Shown here: in pieces, positions 9,001 through 14,748 of the stretch
Position numbering within the stretch: the stretch's first letter is position 1
Layout of the letters: every line of letters begins with the position of its first letter
DNA from: an uncultured Ruminiclostridium sp.
GTDB lineage: Bacteria > Bacillota > Clostridia > Oscillospirales > Acutalibacteraceae
DNA length: 64,000 nt
NCBI GenBank assembly: GCA_902490005.1
Contig: CABUCM010000007.1
Span: 24,318-88,317, forward strand
Reading direction: 5' to 3'
The notes under the pieces: generated by a model
The model's database searches: none
The model's input: only the letters and a program-made list of their open reading frames with translations
Told to the model about the DNA's origin: nothing
Position numbers and translations under genes: made by a program

Positions 9001-9059
9001 TCTTCGGAAATAAGATAAGTCTCTATGAATTCCTCAAAGCGTTTTTCTGTTTCGTTCAT
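6006..9059 (-). CDS. hsdR: Type I restriction enzyme R subunit (translocase/nuclease)
   Basis: This 1017-residue motor and nuclease subunit binds the HsdM/HsdS complex, translocates DNA with ATP and cuts far from the site. The N-terminal PD-(D/E)xK nuclease shows D near residue 142 and ELK near residues 156-158, followed by the QxxxY-like RQWQYDRN. Superfamily 2 helicase motifs follow: Walker A HSAGSGKSNS (about 319-328), DEAHSSQ (about 427) and TATPKG (about 490), then motif VI around QTISRVNRT. Length is normal and the frame is intact. The start is ATG 9059 with AAGGGTGG upstream; a GTG two codons earlier overlaps the hsdS stop. It is the last gene of the four-gene operon. Confidence 0.97.
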   Translation of the reverse strand: MNETEKRFEEFIETYLISEEGGWTKATDLGYCSDESKDMFLDIVTLTNFVKSTQPMAWKRFERMCTISPIRQFYKAFENAVTQDGLISVLRHGFKHRGINFRVCYFKPESELNEVSITNYQKNVCQCIRQWHYSKRNTNTIDMMLAVNGIPVVAIELKNQLTGQSVDDALRQWQYDRNPNEPAFGFNKRVLAYFACDLYNVYMTTQLKGSATTFLPFNQGSAGAGKDGGAGNPKSIDGSYVTSYFWEKVLQKDSLLDILQKFINYERTEKTETLPDGSTKKTVSSKIIFPRYHQLDAVRQLVNHVRTNGAGHNYLIQHSAGSGKSNSIAWTAYRMASLHNENNDAIFNSVIIITDRRILDQQLQATVSSFDHTLGSVVTIDEKKNSGALRDAINDGKRIIITTLQKFPVIYNEIESAVGKRYAVIVDEAHSSQTGQSALKLKAALADVSDALAEYAELEEKAIEEVEANDILVQEMLSQGKHSNISFFAFTATPKGKTLEIFGEPQPDSTFRPFHIYSMRQAIEEGFILDVLANYTTYKMCYKIAKNVQDNPEVPTSKAIKTIRRYEELHPHNLQQKAAIIVETFRETTKKKIGGRGKMMVVTASRLAAVRYYHEIKRYLESNNYGDVEIMIAFSGSLKDPDDPTGVEYTESGMNVDRNGNRVKESQTKAVFHEEGDILIVAEKYQTGFDEPLLHTMIVDKELRDVKAVQTISRVNRTCPGKEDTYILDFVNPIERIRKAFQRFYQETSLDEEINFDLIYTTQKTLRGFGIYTAENIEEVSSIYFDPDIRKANLTQGKISNALKPVADKYNELSQDQRYQFRREVRALVRWYNYISQITRMFDIELHKEYVFCSYMAKLIPSDPVQPFDLDNRVKLEYYRLEKTYEGAIELERKPGSWKPTQPKRAGGQKDHTSPLDEIIQRINEEFYGEFTDADRVMVDTLYQKMRKDVKTKKAAKTGDRQVYERSIFPGIFDTTAQEAYMENTEAYEQLFLDADKYQAVMRALADRLYRELHDGK

Positions 9060-9061
9060 GG

Positions 9062-10354
9062 TCACACCACCCTTCTTTTTCCTGTTACCACCTCATAAAT
9101 AAGGGAACGTTTATAGGTTTCAAGTTCATCAATCAATGCTTGCTTTTCAGAAATAAGAGAACTAATATTTGTGCATTTCTCATCTAAATAAGTCACAATT
9201 CTTTCCTGTTCCGTCAATGGCGGGAATGTAATCAAAGCATTTTTTACATAAACAGGAGACACTCTTTTTAATCCTGCAACACCTGTCATACTAGCAACAC
9301 CACCAGAAATGAATTCGTCTGTCTGCAACCAGTATAAAAGAAAACGATGATTAATATGTGTTGCTCTTATATTAAACAATTCTGAACTGCCAAAGGCGTA
9401 TCCGTTTTCAAGATTGTTCATGATGCAGACATTCCTATTTTCAAAACATGGCGTCACTTTAGCAAGTGCAATATCGCCATTGTTGAATTTACTGTATGAA
9501 CTACTATCATTAGATAATGGAGCGGTACGGGGTATCCGGCGATCAGTCCGAATGCACTCCATTGGTGCATATGATACCATACCTTCAGGAGAAATATTTG
9601 GTTTTGAACAACTTGGTTCAAATTCAACAACATACTTAAGGCGTATTGTGCTCCAGTCTGCTGGAATAGAACCTATTCGAGTAATTCCAGAATCTTTATA
9701 AGTTGTATCAGATGTGATCCCTTTGGTCACGCAGCGAAAAATAACAGATGATTTCCACTTCTTATATTCATCAATGCTGGCTTTGACCTCATCAATGATG
9801 GCATCAATCCGAGTACATTCTTCATCAAGAAAACGTGCAATAACCTCTTGCTCATCTTGATTCGGAAGCACGACACGAAGTTCTTTCGCTTCTGCATAAT
9901 TTAACCCCTGCCGTACACCGGAGCCCATGCCGTAAAACCCTTTTTTCAGGTCAAAAGCGTGGATGAGATAGTATAAGTATTTCGATGTAGCTCTATCAAT
10001 GGGACGCAGAGTCGTATAGGCGGAGGTGATGATGCCACGTTCAGTGGCCAAACCTACCCGAAGGCTCGTATGGTCATTCTGCAAATCCGTCAGACGAAGG
10101 ACTATATCCCCATCTTCGATGATGTTGTAACCATCAAAAGATGCAGGAAGAAGGCCATCCGGGGAATCAATATCTTTACGTTTGATTTTACCATAACTCA
10201 AAGACAGCAGATTTTTTTCTTGAAGGCCACTGTTTTTCTCCTTGACCTGGGTCACCAGCTGATACAAAGTGTGGACACGCCAGTGAGAAGGAACGCTACC
10301 GATCCATTTGATACCGCTATCCTTCATTTTTTTATAGGTAGCAACATTACTCAT
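9062..10354 (-). CDS. hsdS: Type I restriction-modification specificity subunit S
   Basis: This protein of about 430 residues carries two target-recognition domains, each opened by a related block (KDSGIKWIGSVPSHW near residue 12 and KDSGITRIGSIPADW near residue 225). Each domain is closed by a conserved coiled-coil spacer, EQEVIARFLDEECTRID and EQERIVTYLDEKCTN. This two-fold layout implies a bipartite recognition site. The start is uncertain: ATG 10369 or ATG 10354, both overlapping or touching the hsdM stop. I prefer 10354 because GGTGGTG lies 6 nt upstream. No second hsdS or recombinase is nearby, so there is no sign of phase-variable shuffling. Actual specificity cannot be read from sequence by eye. 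Confidence 0.95.
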   Translation of the reverse strand: MSNVATYKKMKDSGIKWIGSVPSHWRVHTLYQLVTQVKEKNSGLQEKNLLSLSYGKIKRKDIDSPDGLLPASFDGYNIIEDGDIVLRLTDLQNDHTSLRVGLATERGIITSAYTTLRPIDRATSKYLYYLIHAFDLKKGFYGMGSGVRQGLNYAEAKELRVVLPNQDEQEVIARFLDEECTRIDAIIDEVKASIDEYKKWKSSVIFRCVTKGITSDTTYKDSGITRIGSIPADWSTIRLKYVVEFEPSCSKPNISPEGMVSYAPMECIRTDRRIPRTAPLSNDSSSYSKFNNGDIALAKVTPCFENRNVCIMNNLENGYAFGSSELFNIRATHINHRFLLYWLQTDEFISGGVASMTGVAGLKRVSPVYVKNALITFPPLTEQERIVTYLDEKCTNISSLISEKQALIDELETYKRSLIYEVVTGKRRVV

Positions 10355-10355
10355 C

Positions 10356-12140
10356 CTACTCACCACCATTTCCGAACAATGCCTGTAGTTTTTCCATCAG
10401 CACCTTTTCATGTGCGGCAATACGTTCTGCAATATCAGCCGCCGGCTCCAGCTCTTCATATTCATAGAAGGTACGAGTGAACGGAATTTCGTATCCTACT
10501 TTAGTCTTTGCCTTGTCGATCCATGCGTCCGGGCGATAAGGAAGGACCTCCCGTGCAAAATAGGCATCCACATCTTCGTCGAGAGGGACGCTCTCGGTAT
10601 CACGCTTGGAGGTATCGGCCACTGGTTTCCCCTTTTTTATAATCGGTTTTCCATTATCATCCAAAGCTGGACTTTCGACTGTAATTTTATTATAACCAAG
10701 AGATATGGCATCCAGCACTCTGCTTTTGCAAGTAAGTACTATCTTTTTATCTTCCAAGGTCTTTGTGAAAATCGCACTTCTATATTTGCCATACGCCTGT
10801 ATGATCAGATTGCGGCAAGCTTCGGTAATATCTACACGCTTGTTGCCGATAGGCCGTCTGCGGGCCTCACAACACTGGCTGGCGTCAATCAATAAAATGC
10901 GTTCCCTATGTGTTTCTGGCTTGTCTTTGGACACGATCCATACATAGGTCGCAATGCCGGTATTATAAAAGCTGTCATTGGGAAGCTGCACAATGGCATC
11001 CAGCCAATCATTCTCAATGATATAGCGACGGATTTCGCTGGGGCCACTTCCCGCGTCACCTGTGAAGAGAGAGGAACCGTTCTGGATGATGGCCATTCTG
11101 CCGGTATCCTTCAACTTTGAAATACCATTCAATAAAAACAGCATCTGACCATCGGATTTTTGAGGTAAGCCAACGCCAAACCGGCCAGCGTCGCCAAGTT
11201 TGTGCTCCTTCTCCACATCGGCAGCTTCTCGCTTCCAATCGATACCAAACGGAGGATTCGAGATGATATAGTCAAAGGTATAACCCTTGAATTTATCCGC
11301 ATTTAGGGTGTTGCCGAACTGCATATTTTCAGGATCACCACCACGGATCAGCATATCCGCTTTGGCAATACCAAAAGTAAACGGGTTGATTTCCTGGCCA
11401 TAGCAGATGATTTCAGCCTCTTTGTCAAGGGCGTGGACACGCTCTTCCATGCAAGTAAGCATCTGGCTGGTGCCCATCGCCATATCGTACACGGTCTTGG
11501 TCGGGGCATCTTCGCCGGAAAAATCTGCGTTCATGGTAAGCAAGTCACACATCAAATAAATGATGTCGCGGCTGGTGAAATGCGCACCGGCTTCTTCATC
11601 GTAACTCTCAGAAAAACGCTGAACAAGGTTTTCAAATACATAACCCATATCGATTGCAGAGATTTTCTTCGGGTTCATGTCTGCATTGTCAGCAGTAAAG
11701 TCGCTGATGACCTGGTACAGAACCCCCGCATCTGCCATGCGCTCGATTTGCGTAAAGAAGCCCATATTGGCCAAAATATCAATGACATTGTCAGAGAAGC
11801 CATTGATATATGATTCAAAGTTTGCCTTGATGTTTTCCGGATCCGCCCCCAAGCGATCAAAGGTGTACTGACTTATGTTATAGAACCGATACCCGGCTGC
11901 AGAGCGCAGAAAACCGTCTTTGACGGCTAACTTCTTCACCTTTTCATAAGTAGCCAACACTTTTTCTCTGGTCGGGAGCAAACAGTCATGGAAACGCTTA
12001 ATTACAACCATCGGCAGGATAACCAGTCCGTATTCATGAGGCTTATAAGCTCCAAAGAGGCTGTTTGCCACATTCCATATTAAATTTGCTTTTTCCTGGA
12101 TATTAATTCCAACGACTTTGATTTTATCATTCGAGTCCAT
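10356..12140 (-). CDS. hsdM: Type I restriction-modification methyltransferase subunit M
   Basis: This 594-residue N6-adenine methyltransferase combines with HsdS to methylate the host site and with HsdR to restrict. An N-terminal helical domain (about 15-150) precedes the methylase domain. Motif IV is NPPF at about 295-298, preceded by YIIS. Motif I reads DMAMGTSQM (about 219-227), a variant of the usual DPxxGTGGF. The start is ATG 12140 with GGGAGGAA 7 nt upstream; this ribosome site lies inside the last codons of the ISL3-like gene, whose stop is only 4 bp away, so the two are translationally coupled. The reading frame is intact. Confidence 0.97.
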   Translation of the reverse strand: MDSNDKIKVVGINIQEKANLIWNVANSLFGAYKPHEYGLVILPMVVIKRFHDCLLPTREKVLATYEKVKKLAVKDGFLRSAAGYRFYNISQYTFDRLGADPENIKANFESYINGFSDNVIDILANMGFFTQIERMADAGVLYQVISDFTADNADMNPKKISAIDMGYVFENLVQRFSESYDEEAGAHFTSRDIIYLMCDLLTMNADFSGEDAPTKTVYDMAMGTSQMLTCMEERVHALDKEAEIICYGQEINPFTFGIAKADMLIRGGDPENMQFGNTLNADKFKGYTFDYIISNPPFGIDWKREAADVEKEHKLGDAGRFGVGLPQKSDGQMLFLLNGISKLKDTGRMAIIQNGSSLFTGDAGSGPSEIRRYIIENDWLDAIVQLPNDSFYNTGIATYVWIVSKDKPETHRERILLIDASQCCEARRRPIGNKRVDITEACRNLIIQAYGKYRSAIFTKTLEDKKIVLTCKSRVLDAISLGYNKITVESPALDDNGKPIIKKGKPVADTSKRDTESVPLDEDVDAYFAREVLPYRPDAWIDKAKTKVGYEIPFTRTFYEYEELEPAADIAERIAAHEKVLMEKLQALFGNGGE

Positions 12141-12144
12141 ATTT

Positions 12145-13461
12145 TCATTCCTCCCTGATATTCTTCGAGATTTCGTTGATCTTCTCAATTAACCTGTTTG
12201 ATTTGATACCGTATCGCTGTAGCTCCCCATTTTCCTCTACGATGTCGTGAGTTGTAGAGAAGATACAGCGGCCACGCATTACATCGAAAATGCAGTGCGG
12301 CATATCCTTAATAGCATCACAAATGCCCTGTACCGCAAATTGATAATTGTTGGGCGGTGTTTCTCCCAGGGCCAAAAAGTTGCTTAATTGCTTATCAAAG
12401 ACATCAATAACATCACCAACCGTGAAAAACTCATTTACTTCTGCCGGAATCTGTTCTGCCCATTCCCGAAGTTCGTCCATCGACCACTTTTTTTCCATAA
12501 GTTCTAACAGTCGCTGATGGTGATCGTAAGCCAGTTTTAATCTCGGCCTACTCTTCATGCCCTCCTTGATTCTGGGAATGACCCTCTTGTCATCCAAATT
12601 TTTGCACAACACAGTCAGGCGCCGGTCTTTATGCACTACCGGAAACCGCTTTCCATCGGAATGAATAATATCAAGCATGGCGTTTCTCGCATACCGCTTA
12701 ATAGCCTCATCAGTCACTACAATCGAAGCCATCGGAAAATATTGATTTGCGACATTGAACAGGCTGTCGACTGGGTCTACATATACCGTTTCAACCTGGT
12801 TTGCATCTAATGATTTCAGAAATACGCCACAGGTTTCTTCGGATGAGTCTCGCAAAATGTCCAGGCAATAGACCTCGCCATCCCAAACACCTAAAACGGC
12901 GGGATAGAGTTCGCCGAAAAAAAACACCTCGACAATGCTAATAATGTGCGGTGTCCTAAGCAACGGTAGTAAAGACTCGCGATATTGTATTCTTCGCCGC
13001 ATTATTTCACCGACCGAAGCAGTCGAAGCTGGAACTCCGTAATGCTGGCATACTTTTTTATATGAAAATTGAAATGTCTCATCCGCCAAGGCATCTGATA
13101 GCCGGTTTGAAAATCTACATCCCTTTTCCCCGAATTCTGTAGGCTCAGAGAAAACGCTCTGTCCGCAGTTATCACAACGCAGATAACGTTGGTGAAAGAG
13201 CAGATCGATAATTTGAAATTCCTTGTGGTTGTCATCAAGCCATAATAGATCTTTGAGTTTTCGATCCACAATCTTAGAACAGCGTGTTTTAAGGGACTGG
13301 CAGGCAGGACACGGTAGTTTCTCCCCCTCGAAGTATCTACGATGTACAACCTCTAAACAAACATCGTCACTACTATCTTTTAATACTACGAGTTCGGGTA
13401 TGCCCAGCCATTCTGTCTTGGCTTTGGAGATATCTTGTTTTGTATATAGCTTTTTTCCCAA
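12145..13461 (-). CDS. ISL3-transposase-like zinc-ribbon protein, leader gene of the type I R-M operon
   Basis: This 438-residue protein has an N-terminal zinc ribbon of zf-ISL3 type, CPAC at 51-54 and CDNC at 96-99, with the family block RKLKDLLWLDD between. A helix-turn-helix follows (about 128-155), then a region resembling the ISL3 DDE domain (about 170-290). At the first catalytic position the usual G-I-D-E reads S-I-V-E (175-178). An Asp lies in VYVDP (229) and another in IVVTDEA (251). The C-terminal block of ISL3 enzymes (S-N-G-x-x-E-G-x-N followed by K-R) is not found. No terminal inverted repeats are obvious around the gene. It starts with TTG 13461 behind AGGAGG and ends 4 bp before hsdM, so it looks fixed as an operon member. 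I infer a domesticated, probably non-catalytic DNA-binding protein; a decayed insertion element is the alternative. Confidence 0.72.
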   Translation of the reverse strand: MGKKLYTKQDISKAKTEWLGIPELVVLKDSSDDVCLEVVHRRYFEGEKLPCPACQSLKTRCSKIVDRKLKDLLWLDDNHKEFQIIDLLFHQRYLRCDNCGQSVFSEPTEFGEKGCRFSNRLSDALADETFQFSYKKVCQHYGVPASTASVGEIMRRRIQYRESLLPLLRTPHIISIVEVFFFGELYPAVLGVWDGEVYCLDILRDSSEETCGVFLKSLDANQVETVYVDPVDSLFNVANQYFPMASIVVTDEAIKRYARNAMLDIIHSDGKRFPVVHKDRRLTVLCKNLDDKRVIPRIKEGMKSRPRLKLAYDHHQRLLELMEKKWSMDELREWAEQIPAEVNEFFTVGDVIDVFDKQLSNFLALGETPPNNYQFAVQGICDAIKDMPHCIFDVMRGRCIFSTTHDIVEENGELQRYGIKSNRLIEKINEISKNIREE

Positions 13462-13484
13462 GGCACACTCCTCCTAATTTATTT

Positions 13485-13513
13485 ATTATACACCATTTGC
13501 CACCAAATTTCAA
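13485..13513 (-). promoter_or_regulatory. Promoter of the R-M operon with operator-like spacer
   Basis: On the minus strand TTGAAA (13508-13513), a 17-bp spacer and TATAAT (13485-13490) precede AGGAGG and the TTG start at 13461. The spacer contains TGGTGGCAAAT, repeated 51 bp upstream. Confidence 0.8.
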
Positions 13514-13556
13514 ATGATTTTAAATATAATTTATATTTTTTTATAATTTGCCACCA
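13495..13556. repeat. Two exact 11-bp direct repeats at the R-M promoter (candidate operators)
   Basis: ATTTGCCACCA occurs at 13495-13505, inside the -35/-10 spacer, and at 13546-13556. The offset is 51 bp, about five helical turns, and the DNA between is AT-rich. The arrangement suits binding of an oligomeric repressor or controller; binding is inferred. Confidence 0.65.
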
Positions 13557-13617
13557 TAAACCAAATATATTTATTTTTTATATTATATAAATAGTTGTAT
13601 AATGATATCGTTAGAAG

Positions 13618-13881
13618 ATGAAATTAACCTGCTATCAGAAATCGAGAAAGGAGGATACAGTTATAGGTACACAGTTTAGAGAGATACGAAATGGCATGAA
13701 CCGCCTACTATGCAAGGCTGACGATCAAACCGGCGTGGTGGAAACTCAAGGCCCACACAAAGCTAGCTATGTTTTCACCATCCCGATAGGCGGCACATTC
13801 ACCGTTACTCGTGACAATATCGTTTCACTTGTGACCCGCACTGCCACTGTTTTTACAGTAGTTGACACAACCGCTGCGTAA
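13618..13881 (+). CDS. Unrecognised small protein divergent from the R-M operon
   Basis: The frame encodes 87 residues from ATG 13618, ending VVDTTAA. No family is recognised; the C-terminal half is beta-rich and Thr/Val-rich (VFTIPIGGTFTVTRDNIVSL). The start is puzzling. A TATAAT at 13598-13603 would place transcription start only a few bases before ATG 13618, and that ATG has no ribosome site. A strong AAAGGAGG lies at 13647-13654, but the codon 8 nt after it is ATA (13663). Either the mRNA is nearly leaderless, or initiation uses ATA, or a former ATG was lost. A large hairpin (13923-13978) follows. Function unknown. Confidence 0.5.
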   Translation: MKLTCYQKSRKEDTVIGTQFREIRNGMNRLLCKADDQTGVVETQGPHKASYVFTIPIGGTFTVTRDNIVSLVTRTATVFTVVDTTAA

Positions 13882-13922
13882 AGTAGCACAACAAATCAAC
13901 ACGGAGTCCGCAGAGCTGCATT

Positions 13923-13978
13923 GACGGCCATGGATTTTAGTCTCTCTCCTCGTCGAGAGAACTATATCTATGGCCGTC
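13923..13978 (+). terminator. Large hairpin, probable terminator of the 87-aa gene
   Basis: The outer stem GACGGCCAT (13923-13931) pairs with ATGGCCGTC (13970-13978). An inner stem of CTCTC and GAGAG flanks a CTCGTC loop. The sequence after it is T-rich (TTTCTGTCTCCTT). Confidence 0.55.
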
Positions 13979-13998
13979 TTTCTGTCTCCTTGGACATA

Positions 13999-14045
13999 AA
14001 AATCGGCTCTTGCGGATCCTGACGAATTCGAAAGGAGCCGATTTT
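13999..14045 (+). promoter_or_regulatory. Hairpin that would mask the ribosome site of the next gene
   Basis: AAAATCGGCTC (13999-14009) pairs perfectly with GAGCCGATTTT (14035-14045). The second arm contains part of the AAGGAG ribosome site (14032-14037) and ends at the ATG of the following gene (14046). No T run follows, which favours control of translation rather than termination. Confidence 0.55.
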
Positions 14046-14204
14046 ATGCAAAACCAGGACAAACAGTACTACATCGATCTGCGTTTCATCAAAGAGCGCA
14101 TCCCCTGTACCAAGGATAAGTTCAACGCCTACCGCCGGATCCAAATAAATTACGGCCTCTTTGTATGCCCACCATATGAGTGGCTTAATTGTGACAAGGA
14201 CTGA
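14046..14204 (+). CDS. Small Cys-containing protein interrupted by an in-frame TGA
   Basis: 52 residues from ATG 14046, 8 nt after AAGGAG, to TGA at 14202-14204. The N-terminal part (YYIDLRFIKERIPCTKDKF then AYRR) recalls small sigma-like regulators of Firmicutes mobile elements that carry ERIPVxxEVYxAY and a later C-x-x-D-C-x-x-C-P-Y motif. The same frame stays open past the TGA to about 14345 and starts with CICPYCTCGG, so the expected Cys-rich motif straddles the stop. A nonsense mutation of a Cys codon in a decaying gene is the simplest explanation; recoding is the unusual one. The family assignment is from memory and tentative. Confidence 0.4.
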   Translation: MQNQDKQYYIDLRFIKERIPCTKDKFNAYRRIQINYGLFVCPPYEWLNCDKD

Positions 14205-14268
14205 TGTATCTGTCCGTATTGCACCTGCGGTGGCATCAGCCCACTTCTCCCTGATAACAGCCTTATAA

Positions 14269-14343
14269 ATAATGGAAGTAACGACATGAGTTGGCAGGAT
14301 TATTCACAGAAAAAACGGTTGAATTTCGGATTACTTCCATTAT
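14269..14343. repeat. 13-bp perfect inverted repeat upstream of the 63-aa gene
   Basis: ATAATGGAAGTAA (14269-14281) and its reverse complement (14331-14343) are separated by 49 bp. They lie between the Cys-rich gene and the next small gene. They could be a stem in a transcript, an operator pair or ends of a small lost element. Confidence 0.45.
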
Positions 14344-14373
14344 GAATACCACGATTGAAAGAGGATAAACATT

Positions 14374-14565
14374 ATGAATATAGAACAAACGACTCTGGCA
14401 TTCATCCTTACTACAATCCAACTTTGTGCCAACATCTTGAACCTGATTAATGTGATTCTCTCCATGGTTAATAACTATAAATTAAAAGCAAATGAAAACA
14501 ATCAGAGATTACACGACGTGGAGTATCAAGATGACAGGATACAGAGTTCCAACATAAAAAATTAA
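14374..14565 (+). CDS. Small hydrophobic-headed hypothetical protein (63 aa)
   Basis: The first ~38 residues are mostly hydrophobic (TTLAFILTTIQLCANILNLI), enough for one membrane segment, followed by a polar tail. An AGAGG ribosome site lies 11 nt before ATG 14374 and a good terminator follows the stop. Size and layout resemble small membrane peptides, including type I toxins and holin-like peptides, but no specific family is recognised and no antisense RNA is evident. Confidence 0.45.
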   Translation: MNIEQTTLAFILTTIQLCANILNLINVILSMVNNYKLKANENNQRLHDVEYQDDRIQSSNIKN

Positions 14566-14576
14566 ATTTAAAACAA

Positions 14577-14616
14577 AAAGAACACACAGTAGATTTTAAT
14601 CTGCTTTGTGTTCTTT
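14577..14616. terminator. Intrinsic terminator after the 63-aa gene
   Basis: AAAGAACACA (14577-14586) pairs with TGTGTTCTTT (14607-14616), with an inner AGAT/ATCT stem. T-rich DNA follows on the plus strand. Between here and the guaA stop (14749) no gene is seen. Confidence 0.75.
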
Positions 14617-14748
14617 GCGTTATTCTATTCGTTTTTTTTATTTCTCTGTTAAGGACATTACGCGTTCTTCCTCGAGTTTTTTTCTTAGAAAATAGTCGTC
14701 GTATTTGTTCTTTGCAGAAAAGTAACCTTTGCCTTTTTACACCACAAT

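Noticed and set aside
9062..10369. Phase-variable hsdS shuffling
   Set aside because: The two related domain-opening blocks are the normal internal repeat of HsdS; no second hsdS or recombinase is present.
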